From Maricaulis sp965228215 (GTDB lineage Bacteria; Pseudomonadota; Alphaproteobacteria; Caulobacterales; Maricaulaceae), in the NCBI GenBank assembly GCA_965228215.1, contig OZ245800.1:992001-1056000 (forward strand): DNA of 64,000 bases, read 5' to 3'. Positions 33,607-42,112 of the stretch are shown here, piece after piece (position 1 is the stretch's first letter; the number at the start of each line of letters is the position of its first letter). Made by a program: the position numbers and the translations under genes. Below the pieces are notes generated by a model. That model was not told the origin of the DNA. It searched no databases and worked only from the letters and a program-made list of their open reading frames with translations.

Positions 33607-36600
33607 ATGTCCACGAAACGCCTTGGCCGCGCCTTCAAGCGCGCGCTGACCGTAACTGCATCTGCATCCATTCTCGCAATGGCTGCCTCCACCGCACACG
33701 CGCTCCCGGGCCGCGATGATGTCGGTGTCGACGGAATGGTCGACACGGGCAATCAGTGGGCCGGCGTCGGCATGATGTTCGCCGGTGGTTTTGTCTGCAC
33801 CGGTCAGCTCATCAACCCGCGGACGGTGATTTTCGCTGCACACTGTGCGGACAATGCCCCGAACGCCGATTACGGCACGTTCGGCACGATCCCGATGGCC
33901 TTCAGCTTCGGCGTCGACGCCCTGCCGGGCTTCCAGAACTGGTTCGCCAACGCGTTTACGTCCAATCCGGACATGCACGTCTACAACGTGCTCCAGTACC
34001 AGACGGTCCTGGACACGGCCTTCAGCTTCCCGGGTGCCGACGTTGCCCTGGCCACGCTCGACACGCCGGCCATCGGCCTGCCGACCTACGGCATGCTGTT
34101 CTCCCCGATCGATGCCGCACGTCCCGTGTCCATGGTCGGTTATGGTGGTAACGGCATCGGCTCCACCGGCCCGATCGGTGGTATCGACTGGAAGCGTCGC
34201 GCCGGCGAAAACATGGTCGACGCCCTGATCTCCCAGGACGATTTCATCTCGGCCACTTTCGGCATCGCGCCGGGCAGCTGGTCCGGCCTCGTGGGCCCGA
34301 CCGGCTCGCAGCTGCTGTACCACACGGACTTTGACCGCCCGAACCGCAATGCGAATGATTGTACGCGCGGCCCGGCCTTCATCGGCCCGAACGACATTAC
34401 CTGTGCGACCCCGCCGTTCAGCGGCGCGATCACGTTCGACTTCACGTCGGCCGTGCAGTTCGGCGATCACATGGACTGGTTCCCGGGTGACGCAACCGCA
34501 CGCGAGGCCGGTACGGCAGGCGGTGACTCCGGTTCCGCACTGTTCTCGAACTTCGGCGGCCAGGAACTGATCCTCGGCGTCCTGTCGGGCGGCTGGAACT
34601 TCACCAGCCCGTTCGGTGGTTATGGCGACATCAGCTATTACAACCCGCTCTTCCTCTACCAGAACTGGATCGTGGCCCAGAACCCGATGGTCTACGCCTC
34701 GGCTGTTGCTGGTGACGGCAACTGGTCTGACGCCAACCACTGGCAGCAGGATATCGACCCGAACTATTTCGTGCTCGACGCCAACGGCAATGCCGTGAAC
34801 GGCCTGTCCGGCACGGCTCCGACGAGCGCTCTGGACGCGATGACCCTTCCGGGCAATCCGTTCGGCACGATCTTCGACACCGAGGTCAATGCCTTCCGCG
34901 CTGGCGGCGCACCGGCTGAAGCCGGCAATGGCGGCAATCTGACGGTCTCGTCCATCGGTTCGTCCAACTTCCGTGGCTCGGCTTCCCTGCCGGGTATGGA
35001 CAACAAGGCCAGCGACACTCAGGTCCAGGACGGCAATCTGTCCGCTCCAGCCGCCGACGAGTTCAAGGGCGCGGGCGACCAGATCCAGGATGTCGACCTG
35101 AGCGGCGATTTCGGCGCGACGGTCTCCCAGGACGGTACCAGCTCCGTCGTGAACAATCTCGCTCCGGGCACCTGGGTTCCGAACAACCATTTCGGTACGT
35201 ATGGCGCCTTCGCAGGCGGCAGTGTTGCGCGCTTCTTCAACGTCAACCTGTCGAACGCCGGCACGACGACGCTGGACATGAATGTCGAGCTCGACACCAT
35301 GGGCGTCTCCAACGCGAATGCTCGCTTCAACATCGGCGCACCGTGGACGTTCAACACGCTCATCGCGTTCAACCAGTCGGCCGGTACGGTTGACCTGAAC
35401 GGTCGCGTGAACGCTCGCGAATACATGATGACCGGCGGTCTCCTGATGGGTACCGGCGAGCTCAACACGATGACACTGTGGAATGTCGGCGGCACGGTCA
35501 TGCCGGGCTCCGAATCCGCAACCGGCACCCTCACTGTCATGGGTGACTATGTTCAGACGAGCGCCGGTCGCCTGGTCATCAATGTCGGCAATGGCGGCAA
35601 TTCCGTCCTCAACGTGACGGGCGCAGCCTCGCTCGACGGTGACCTCGTGTTCAACCCGCTGGCCGGCTACACGCCGCAATTCGGCGACTCGGTGACCTTC
35701 CTGAACGCGACGTCCACGGTCGGTTCCTTCGCCAACGTCGTTGACCTGCCGGGCGTCCTGACCCCGACCCTGTCCCTCGCGGCAGGCACGGGCCGGATCA
35801 CGCTCTCCGCAGCCAATTTCAACACGCAGGCCACCTTCACCAACGCGTTCCAGACGAATATCGCCGCGGCACTCGATGCCGGTCGTGCCTCGTCCTACAC
35901 CGCGCTGGAAGATGTCTACACGCCGCTCGATCTGCTGAACGACGGCGCGCTGACCACGGCGCTGGATTCCCTGGCACCGTATGAAGCCGTCCAGTTCGAC
36001 CGCTCGGTCCGCGTCCACTCGACCACGCTGAACTCGGCTCTGATGAGCCATATCGGCTCCGGTTATGGACACGGCGGCGACGACATTTCGATGGTCCTCG
36101 CCTCGGTTGAACAGCATTCCGGCAACATCTCTGACACGCAGTCCCTGAGCGGTGCAAAATCGCTCTTCCGCCGTGTCTTCCAGGATGGTGGCAGCAGTGC
36201 CGAGCGCGGTGTTCGCGCCTTCGGCGAGCTGGGTATGATCCAGGCCGATACGCAGATGATTGTCGGAACGCCGGATTCGGCAGTTGACGGTCACTTCACC
36301 CTCTTCGGCTTCGAAGCCTCGACAGGTGGCAACTGGTCGGGCGGTCTCGCTCTCGGCTTCGCCGACACCGAGAACGTCGCCAACAGCACGCTGGGTGTGG
36401 TCCGGTCGGAAGTCGACTCGACGCAGTTCACCCTGTTTGCGACCTATCGCGGTGACGTTCTGAGCGCGGTCTTCCAGACCAACTCGGCAGACCACGATAA
36501 CCTGGCCAATCGCAATGTGAATCTCGGCGGACTCATCGTTCCGTCAGTGTCCAAGTATGGCGGCAGCAGCTTCGGCGCCGGTGCCACCTTCTCGTGGAAT

Positions 36601-37041
36601 CTGATGGGTGAAGACGCCAATGTGCGCTGGGATCCGGTCGTCAGCATCGACTACAACCGCTTCGAATTCGAATCGGCTACGTCGACCGCCGGCACTGCCG
36701 GTCTGAACATCGCCGGTCGCGAAGTCGACAGCGTGATCGGTCGCGTGGGCTTCGCCTTCCGCAATCAGGGCAGCGGCATCCGTCCGTACTTCTACGCCGG
36801 TCTGGCCAAGGAGATGGGCAGCGGTACCGAAGCGTACTCGGCCAACTTCTCCTCCGCTCCGTCGGTGAGCTTCTCCGCACCGGGCGGCTACAACCTGGCC
36901 AATACCTGGATGGAGACGGCCATGGGTGTGGACTTCAACTTCGAAGATGGTTCCACGCTGACCTTCGGCTACGAGACCGACATCAACCGCGATGTCATCG
37001 ACCGGGAGATCGCCACGATTTCCTACTCGCGCACCTTCTGA
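33607..37041 (+). CDS. Trypsin-like serine protease autotransporter
   Basis: A 1144-residue secreted protein. A signal peptide (about 1-37) is followed by an S1-type protease domain. Catalytic residues are H79 (FAAHCAD), D145 (GADVALATLD) and S308 (GGDSGSALF). Next come beta-rich passenger repeats (about 370-760) with the GTLTVMGDYVQTSAGRL type of autotransporter-associated repeat, and a beta-barrel (about 860-1144) ending in Phe. The start at 33607 has a clear ribosome site; the frame opens earlier at 33529. It is the second protease autotransporter in this 10 kb. Function, such as nutrient scavenging, is inferred. Confidence 0.93.
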   Translation: MSTKRLGRAFKRALTVTASASILAMAASTAHALPGRDDVGVDGMVDTGNQWAGVGMMFAGGFVCTGQLINPRTVIFAAHCADNAPNADYGTFGTIPMAFSFGVDALPGFQNWFANAFTSNPDMHVYNVLQYQTVLDTAFSFPGADVALATLDTPAIGLPTYGMLFSPIDAARPVSMVGYGGNGIGSTGPIGGIDWKRRAGENMVDALISQDDFISATFGIAPGSWSGLVGPTGSQLLYHTDFDRPNRNANDCTRGPAFIGPNDITCATPPFSGAITFDFTSAVQFGDHMDWFPGDATAREAGTAGGDSGSALFSNFGGQELILGVLSGGWNFTSPFGGYGDISYYNPLFLYQNWIVAQNPMVYASAVAGDGNWSDANHWQQDIDPNYFVLDANGNAVNGLSGTAPTSALDAMTLPGNPFGTIFDTEVNAFRAGGAPAEAGNGGNLTVSSIGSSNFRGSASLPGMDNKASDTQVQDGNLSAPAADEFKGAGDQIQDVDLSGDFGATVSQDGTSSVVNNLAPGTWVPNNHFGTYGAFAGGSVARFFNVNLSNAGTTTLDMNVELDTMGVSNANARFNIGAPWTFNTLIAFNQSAGTVDLNGRVNAREYMMTGGLLMGTGELNTMTLWNVGGTVMPGSESATGTLTVMGDYVQTSAGRLVINVGNGGNSVLNVTGAASLDGDLVFNPLAGYTPQFGDSVTFLNATSTVGSFANVVDLPGVLTPTLSLAAGTGRITLSAANFNTQATFTNAFQTNIAAALDAGRASSYTALEDVYTPLDLLNDGALTTALDSLAPYEAVQFDRSVRVHSTTLNSALMSHIGSGYGHGGDDISMVLASVEQHSGNISDTQSLSGAKSLFRRVFQDGGSSAERGVRAFGELGMIQADTQMIVGTPDSAVDGHFTLFGFEASTGGNWSGGLALGFADTENVANSTLGVVRSEVDSTQFTLFATYRGDVLSAVFQTNSADHDNLANRNVNLGGLIVPSVSKYGGSSFGAGATFSWNLMGEDANVRWDPVVSIDYNRFEFESATSTAGTAGLNIAGREVDSVIGRVGFAFRNQGSGIRPYFYAGLAKEMGSGTEAYSANFSSAPSVSFSAPGGYNLANTWMETAMGVDFNFEDGSTLTFGYETDINRDVIDREIATISYSRTF

Positions 37042-37068
37042 TCCAACCGATCAGATCGTGAAGAGACA

Positions 37069-37096
37069 ACGCCCGGCTGGTTATCCAGCCGGGCGT
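37069..37096 (+). terminator. Terminator after trypsin-like autotransporter
   Basis: Perfect 12-base stem (37069-37080 with 37085-37096), TTAT loop, then TTCCTTTTTG. It lies 27 bases after the stop. Confidence 0.93.
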
Positions 37097-37185
37097 TTCC
37101 TTTTTGTAATCCCGCACCGCGACGGGAATGCCTCTCCGGCACGTATCTGCCTTGTCGTTCGCACCCCACTGGGAGTTCCCTACGC

Positions 37186-37953
37186 ATGGCACGTAAACAC
37201 GTCCTCGCCCCACTCGTCCTTGCCGTCCTCACCGCCGTTTCGGTGACAGCCTGTTCCTCAGGCCGGACCGGGCCCGGCGGAGAGGGGCCCGGCAGTGGCG
37301 GGTCCGCGCAGGGTCAAGCCTCTCCCGGCCGGGGTGCGGGCGACAGCTTCACCCGCGCCGCACGCCTGGTTGATGCCGGCGAATACGAGACAGCCCTGCC
37401 GGCACTGCGCTGTATCGCTGACCAGGGCCGCGGTTACGAGATCGCCCAATTTCTCGCAGGCCACAGTGCGCTGATGCTGTCGGAAGCCGAGGGCACGCCG
37501 GACATCCTGCGCGGCGAACTCCGTGTCGAGGGATTTGACCGGCTCATCCTCGCGGCAAATGCCGGATGGCCCTCGGCCCAGGCTGAGCTGGCCCGCTGGT
37601 TCGCCGACACGCCGGGTGATCAGGCCCGGCACCAGGCTGCCTACTGGGCCGCCGTCTATCGCGCTAATCGCCGCGATCTCGCCTATGGTCTCGATCGTCT
37701 GGATGATGGCCTGGAAGCGGAAATCCGCGAGTCCGCCGGCGAGGAAGTGGCCCGGGCAGCTGAAATCGAGGCGGACGCATTCACTCTCGACTTCATGCCG
37801 AGCGTGGACACCCGACCGGAGTGCGCACGTTTCGTGCGCCGGGCGGGCGCTCAGGGCGAATTCCGGCGCGCGCAGGGCTCGGAAAATCGGGGTGGTCGAG
37901 GTCGCGGTGGAGCCGGGCGCAGGCCCGGCAGCGAACTACATCCCGCGCTCTAG
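37186..37953 (+). CDS. Lipoprotein with Sel1/TPR-like helical repeats
   Basis: A 255-residue lipoprotein. The lipobox VTAC puts the lipid-modified Cys at residue 23, followed by a Gly-rich tether. The helical body (about 55-215) has AARLVDAGEYETALPALRC and repeated A-x-x-x-W segments similar to Sel1/TPR repeats. The C-terminal 45 residues are Arg/Gly-rich and look disordered. Its function is not known. Its stop is interlocked with that of the convergent aqpS gene. Confidence 0.65.
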   Translation: MARKHVLAPLVLAVLTAVSVTACSSGRTGPGGEGPGSGGSAQGQASPGRGAGDSFTRAARLVDAGEYETALPALRCIADQGRGYEIAQFLAGHSALMLSEAEGTPDILRGELRVEGFDRLILAANAGWPSAQAELARWFADTPGDQARHQAAYWAAVYRANRRDLAYGLDRLDDGLEAEIRESAGEEVARAAEIEADAFTLDFMPSVDTRPECARFVRRAGAQGEFRRAQGSENRGGRGRGGAGRRPGSELHPAL

Positions 37954-38615
37954 GCTTCGTCTTTCGACAGCAGAACGCCCGCGATCGCCGCTGCCATCAG
38001 CGCGCCGATGATCTGCATGGCGATGAAAACAGGCACACCCGCCGGCGCGATACCGGCAAATGTGTCCGTCAGGCCCCTGGCGATTGTCACCGCAGGATTC
38101 GCGAAGCTCGTGGACGCCGTGAACCAGTAGGCGCCGGTGATGTAGAGGCCAACCACCCATGCAACGCTGTCCGGCCTGTAGCGCACGGACAGCAGGATGA
38201 AGAGCACGAGACCCAGCGTTGCGATGATTTCGGCGAACCACAGATCTGGACCCGTCCGGACCGTCTGTGAGATCTGGATGATGTCCTGGTCGAACATGGC
38301 GTGGGCACACCAGACGCCCAGAATGGCCGACGCGACCTGGACCAGCACATAGGCGACTGCGAGAGCGGCCCGGATTTCCTGCCGCATCCACATGACCAGC
38401 GTGACGGCGGGGTTGAAATGCGCTCCGGAGACGGGTCCGAGCGTCATGATCAAGACAACCAGCGCCACGCCCGTTGCGATCGCATTGGCCAGCAATGCCA
38501 GTGCGACATCCTCCGTCAGCGTCTCTGCCATGATGCCACTGCCAACCACGGCGATTAGGAGAAAGGCCGTTCCGACGCCCTCAGCGACGAGTTTTCTGAA
38601 GTCCTGTGAATTCAT
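37950..38615 (-). CDS. aqpS: AqpS-like MIP-family aquaglyceroporin of the ars operon
   Basis: A 221-residue channel of the major intrinsic protein family. Two NPA boxes are seen in SGAHFNPAVT and SFANPAVT, with six predicted helices. In Sinorhizobium meliloti AqpS replaces the arsenite pump and lets arsenite leave the cell. Here the gene starts 4 bases after arsC and no ArsB or Acr3 gene is near, so the same role is likely. The start at 38615 is chosen because arsC ends immediately before it. Confidence 0.9.
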   Translation of the reverse strand: MNSQDFRKLVAEGVGTAFLLIAVVGSGIMAETLTEDVALALLANAIATGVALVVLIMTLGPVSGAHFNPAVTLVMWMRQEIRAALAVAYVLVQVASAILGVWCAHAMFDQDIIQISQTVRTGPDLWFAEIIATLGLVLFILLSVRYRPDSVAWVVGLYITGAYWFTASTSFANPAVTIARGLTDTFAGIAPAGVPVFIAMQIIGALMAAAIAGVLLSKDEA

Positions 38616-38619
38616 CCGG

Positions 38620-39114
38620 TCAGATCTGTCCGATGCCCTGCAGCGCCTTGCGCAATTGCTCGCGATCAATCGCCAGGTCCGGAAGGGACAGGAAGGCCTC
38701 GATGCGCGCCTCCATCTGACCGAAGGCTGTCGCGAAAGCAAGGCGTCTTGCGGACTGGGTGCCCGTTGCAACGGCCGGGTCGGGAATACCCCAATGTGCG
38801 CTCACCGGCTGACCGGGCCAGATCGGACAGGCCTCGGAAGCAGCGGAATCACAGACCGTGAATACGAAGTCGAGCGGCGCTTCCGTCAATTCATCCGCGA
38901 ATTCATCCCAGCTCTTCGATCGCAGGTTGGACGTATCGAACCCCTTGTCCTGCAACAGCTCGAGGGCCAACGGGTGAACACGGCCCGCCGGTTGTGAGCC
39001 CGCCGAGAGCGACAGGAAGCGCTCGCCTCCGCGTGCGCGGAGAATGGCTTCAGCGAGGATGGATCGGGCGGAATTCCCGGTGCAGAGGAAGAGCACCTTG
39101 AGAGGATGATTCAT
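38620..39114 (-). CDS. arsC: Arsenate reductase, low-molecular-weight phosphatase fold
   Basis: A 164-residue thioredoxin-coupled arsenate reductase. The nucleophile is C11 in the P-loop CTGNSARS; C88 and C96 are the likely redox relay (spacing 8 rather than the 7 of the S. aureus enzyme). It reduces arsenate to arsenite. It overlaps arsR by 4 bases (ATGA) and is followed by aqpS. Confidence 0.93.
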   Translation of the reverse strand: MNHPLKVLFLCTGNSARSILAEAILRARGGERFLSLSAGSQPAGRVHPLALELLQDKGFDTSNLRSKSWDEFADELTEAPLDFVFTVCDSAASEACPIWPGQPVSAHWGIPDPAVATGTQSARRLAFATAFGQMEARIEAFLSLPDLAIDREQLRKALQGIGQI

Positions 39115-39458
39115 GAAACAGCTTGCAGCGAATTCGGATCTTCGGACTGAAAATCCGGATCGCAGATTTCAGCCTGCTTGTCGAAACAGTCCTGCAGCAG
39201 GAATTGAACCAGCTCCCGCGCGCCGGTCGTATCCAGGGAATAGAGCATGAAGCGTGACCGGCGTTCCGCGCGGATCAGCCCAGCGCGCTCAAGAGCCTGG
39301 AGATGACCGGTCATCGTGGAAGGCGGCACATCGAATCCGTCCGCCAGTTCGCCTGCAGGGACCGAGCCGGGGGCACGGGCACACAATTCCCGGAACAGGG
39401 CGAGACGCACGGGGTGCGAGAGGGCGGCGAAGCTGGCTACGGCGTGTCGAGCAGTCAT
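39111..39458 (-). CDS. arsR: ArsR-family metalloregulator
   Basis: A 115-residue winged-helix repressor. The HTH region runs through GELADGFDVPPSTMTGHLQ. The C-terminal pair C91 and C99 in LLQDCFDKQAEICD resembles the cysteine pair of alphaproteobacterial ArsR proteins, which bind arsenite. An 8-base inverted repeat sits 6 bases upstream of the ATG (39465-39487), so autoregulation is very likely. It heads the arsR-arsC-aqpS operon. Confidence 0.92.
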   Translation of the reverse strand: MTARHAVASFAALSHPVRLALFRELCARAPGSVPAGELADGFDVPPSTMTGHLQALERAGLIRAERRSRFMLYSLDTTGARELVQFLLQDCFDKQAEICDPDFQSEDPNSLQAVS

Positions 39459-39464
39459 GTCTCC

Positions 39465-39487
39465 CGATTACGATGCCTACGTAATCG
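39465..39487 (-). promoter_or_regulatory. Palindromic operator upstream of arsR
   Basis: Perfect inverted repeat CGATTACG (39465-39472) and CGTAATCG (39480-39487) with a 7-base spacer. It begins 6 bases upstream of the arsR ATG and would overlap its ribosome site, as an autorepressor site would. Confidence 0.75.
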
Positions 39488-39540
39488 AAAGATCGCAGTT
39501 CCAAGACAGTTTTGTGATGTGTTGGCGACGGTTCGGTGAC

Positions 39541-40209
39541 TCAGCGGAAGCGATCGATCCGCGCCTGCAAGACCGCGTCCGGCCGGCGGCCGAAAATCGT
39601 CCGCATTACACCGGCGACAAAACCTTCCTTCAGGCCATCGGGGCGACGGGCCGGGCTGGCCACCTCACCAAGGCGAGCACGTCCGGCCTCATCGCAATAG
39701 GGCGCAATCTTGCGGAACACGGCGACATTACCGCCGATCATTTCTTCCAGCGACCAGGTCTTGTCGGCCATCAGCGCATCAGCAAGCCGGGCTCCGGAAT
39801 CGGAATCCGCATCCTGGAGGATGAGAAGACCGCCAAGTTTCAGGCGACCGGCGATGCGACGCCAATTGCCGGCAAGCATGGGGAAGCTGAGATCCGAACC
39901 GATCAGGGCCATATCGACCCGAGCGTTCGGGCGGGCCGCATTGAAGGACCGAAGGCGATCCGCCGAAATCGCACGGTTCTCACACGTGGTCTGCATGGCT
40001 TCGATATCGGTCACGGATGCGATCATCTCGTGGAATGTGCCCGACCGGAGAAGGTCAGCCCCGAATTCACTACGCCCCAGCTGGACCGTCTTGTCTCCGG
40101 GCTTGGCCGCGATCGCGATGAAATCAGCAACCAGATCATCACGCGGATTGGTCCGCTTGAACGCGATTTTCCGGATCTTGCCTGCCGGCGAGCTCGCTTG
40201 AGATGTCAT
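39541..40209 (-). CDS. Methyltransferase-like protein, unknown function
   Basis: A 222-residue protein that looks like a class I SAM-fold: LVADFIAIAAKPGDKTVQLG at the start, a DMALIGSDLSFPML strand, and LKLGGLLILQDADSDSG near the end. The SAM-binding glycine motif is weak (VQLGRSEFGADLL), so it may not be an active methyltransferase. The ATG at 40209 is used; an ATG at 40320 would add 37 residues. It lies 82 bases downstream of the arsR operator and on the same strand. Confidence 0.55.
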   Translation of the reverse strand: MTSQASSPAGKIRKIAFKRTNPRDDLVADFIAIAAKPGDKTVQLGRSEFGADLLRSGTFHEMIASVTDIEAMQTTCENRAISADRLRSFNAARPNARVDMALIGSDLSFPMLAGNWRRIAGRLKLGGLLILQDADSDSGARLADALMADKTWSLEEMIGGNVAVFRKIAPYCDEAGRARLGEVASPARRPDGLKEGFVAGVMRTIFGRRPDAVLQARIDRFR

Positions 40210-40426
40210 GGCGCGTTCCAATCCTAAACAAGAGGTTAAGCCTGGAACTGCCATCGCAAGCCGCGGGCCAGACTGGCAAGATTTGCTTAACCATGATCGG
40301 GCCTCGTCTCGAAAACCCATATATTCCTGTTACTTGGAGGGCGCGCCGCTTCCGTCGCTCGCGATTGCTGCGGTGCTTAACGACGGATTTATTGCGTCCG
40401 GACGCATCTGATTGTTTTCTGAGACC

Positions 40427-41272
40427 ATGAGCATTGCCGATTCTCCGGATGCGCAGCCGCCTCAGCACATCGTCGATGAGCTTATCGAGGACCGCGCGCC
40501 GAAACTGATCCACACCCCTCTGTGGCCGGTCATCAAGACCGTCGGCTATCCCCTGCTGGGCTATCGCACAGCGGTGGAGATGGCTGACGAGATCGCGGAG
40601 AAGACGGGCACGGAATGCCTGGACTGGACCGCGGATTATCTTCGCCTTCAAGTGGAGACGATGGGTCTGGAAAATGTTCCGAAGACCGGTGGCTGCGTGA
40701 TCGTTGCGAACCATCCCGGCGGTATCGCGGACGGGCTGGCGCTCTGGCAGATCATGCGCGAACACCGCTCGGACATGCTGTTCTTCGCCAATCGTGACGC
40801 ACTGAAAGTCTGCCCCGGCCTGGAAGAACGGATCATCCCGGTGGAATGGCGTGACGATGATCGCAATCGCATGCAATCGCGGGATCTGCTGAAGCGCTCG
40901 ATCGAGGAATTCCGCGCCGGCAAATGCATCGTCATCTTCCCCTCCGGACGCATGTCGGAATGGAATTGGAGCAAGTGGGGGCTGAAGGAGAAACCCTGGC
41001 AGCCGACCGCGGTCAGTTTCGCGCGTAAATTCGGCGTGCCGGTGATTCCGCTGGCGGTGCGCCAACGCATGCCTTTCCTGTATTACGCCCTCGCCCAGAT
41101 CCATGAAGAGCTCAAGGATATGACAATCTTCCAGGGCCTGATCGGCAAGAAGGATTCCCGCTATCGCCTGGCCTTTGGTCGGGCGATGGAATTCAGCCGG
41201 GATGATGGTTCGGATGCAGAACTGACCGAGATGGTCCGCGAGATCTGCGAGACCCAGGCCTGGGCAAAATAA
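40427..41272 (+). CDS. Lysophospholipid / glycerol-3-phosphate acyltransferase (PlsC-type)
   Basis: A 281-residue protein of the PlsC superfamily. The catalytic motif is NHPGGIAD (H96, D102; HX5D spacing as in the haemolysin-like subfamily), followed by FFANRDALK and IFPSGRMSEW, the second acyltransferase block. It would acylate a membrane lipid or an acyl-phosphate acceptor. The ATG at 40427 is preferred; a TTG at 40412 would add 5 residues. A strong terminator follows and is shared with sdhB. Confidence 0.85.
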   Translation: MSIADSPDAQPPQHIVDELIEDRAPKLIHTPLWPVIKTVGYPLLGYRTAVEMADEIAEKTGTECLDWTADYLRLQVETMGLENVPKTGGCVIVANHPGGIADGLALWQIMREHRSDMLFFANRDALKVCPGLEERIIPVEWRDDDRNRMQSRDLLKRSIEEFRAGKCIVIFPSGRMSEWNWSKWGLKEKPWQPTAVSFARKFGVPVIPLAVRQRMPFLYYALAQIHEELKDMTIFQGLIGKKDSRYRLAFGRAMEFSRDDGSDAELTEMVREICETQAWAK

Positions 41273-41297
41273 AACCCCTCCACGATGGGAGGGGTTT
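41272..41297. terminator. Bidirectional terminator between plsC-type gene and sdhB
   Basis: Perfect 10-base stem AAACCCCTCC (41272-41281) with GGAGGGGTTT (41288-41297). It stands between the convergent acyltransferase and sdhB genes and ends both. Confidence 0.88.
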
Positions 41298-41320
41298 CAA
41301 ATCCAGACATCTGCGGTCGA

Positions 41321-42100
41321 TCAGCTCTCGCGCTCGACCATCATTTTCTTGATCTCGCCGATCGCCTGCGCCGGGTTCAGGCCCTTCGGGCAGACCTGGG
41401 CGCAATTCATGATCGTGTGGCAGCGATAGAGTTTGAACGGGTCGTTGAGATCGTCCAGGCGCTCGCCCGTTGCCTCGTCGCGGCTGTCGATCAGCCAGCG
41501 ATAGGCCTGCAGCAGGGCCGCCGGACCCATGTATTTGTCGCCATTCCACCAATAGGACGGGCAGGACGTGGAGCACGAGGCGCACATGATGCACTCGTAG
41601 AGGCCGTCCAGCTTTTCGCGATCTTCCTGGCTCTGCTTCCACTCCTTTTCCGGTGCCGGTGTATCCGTCTTGAGATACGGCTTCACGGCGGCGTGCTGGG
41701 CGTAGAATTGCGTCAGGTCCGGGATGAGGTCCTTGACCACCGGCTGGTGCGGCAGGGGCGCGATCGTGATCGTGCCCTTGTAGTCATCAATGCCGGAGGT
41801 ACAGGCGATCGTGTTGCGACCGCCGATATTCATCGAGCAGGAGCCGCACACACCCTCGCGACAGGACCGGCGGAAGGCCAGCGAGCTGTCGATATTGTTC
41901 TTGATCCACAACAGGGCATCGAGAACCATCGGCCCGCAATCATCCATGTCCACCTTGTAGGTGTCGAAGGTCGGGCCGCCTTCACTCTCGGGGTCGTACC
42001 GGTAGATCCGGAAAGACCGCGTGTTCTTGGCGCCGTCCGGCTTGGGCCAGGACTTGCCCTTCTTGGGTTGGGAGCCTTTGGGAAGCGTAAGCTGAACCAT
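41321..42100 (-). CDS. sdhB: Succinate dehydrogenase iron-sulfur subunit
   Basis: A 259-residue Fe-S subunit of complex II. It has the plant-type [2Fe-2S] motif CREGVCGSC and two C-terminal ferredoxin-type cysteine clusters (CIMCASCSTSCPSYW; CHTIMNCAQVCPKGLNP). Last gene of sdhCDAB; the gap to sdhA is 12 bases. Confidence 0.98.
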   Translation of the reverse strand: MVQLTLPKGSQPKKGKSWPKPDGAKNTRSFRIYRYDPESEGGPTFDTYKVDMDDCGPMVLDALLWIKNNIDSSLAFRRSCREGVCGSCSMNIGGRNTIACTSGIDDYKGTITIAPLPHQPVVKDLIPDLTQFYAQHAAVKPYLKTDTPAPEKEWKQSQEDREKLDGLYECIMCASCSTSCPSYWWNGDKYMGPAALLQAYRWLIDSRDEATGERLDDLNDPFKLYRCHTIMNCAQVCPKGLNPAQAIGEIKKMMVERES

Positions 42101-42112
42101 GATCGTCTTTCC

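Noticed and set aside
33499..36495. Almost 1000-residue frame antisense to the trypsin-like autotransporter
   Set aside because: Same cause. The product is an Arg/Val/Asp/Gly-rich sequence with no recognisable domain.
40208..40411. 67-residue frame on the plus strand before the acyltransferase gene
   Set aside because: Its start overlaps the start of the divergent methyltransferase-like gene, and it has no domain or ribosome site.
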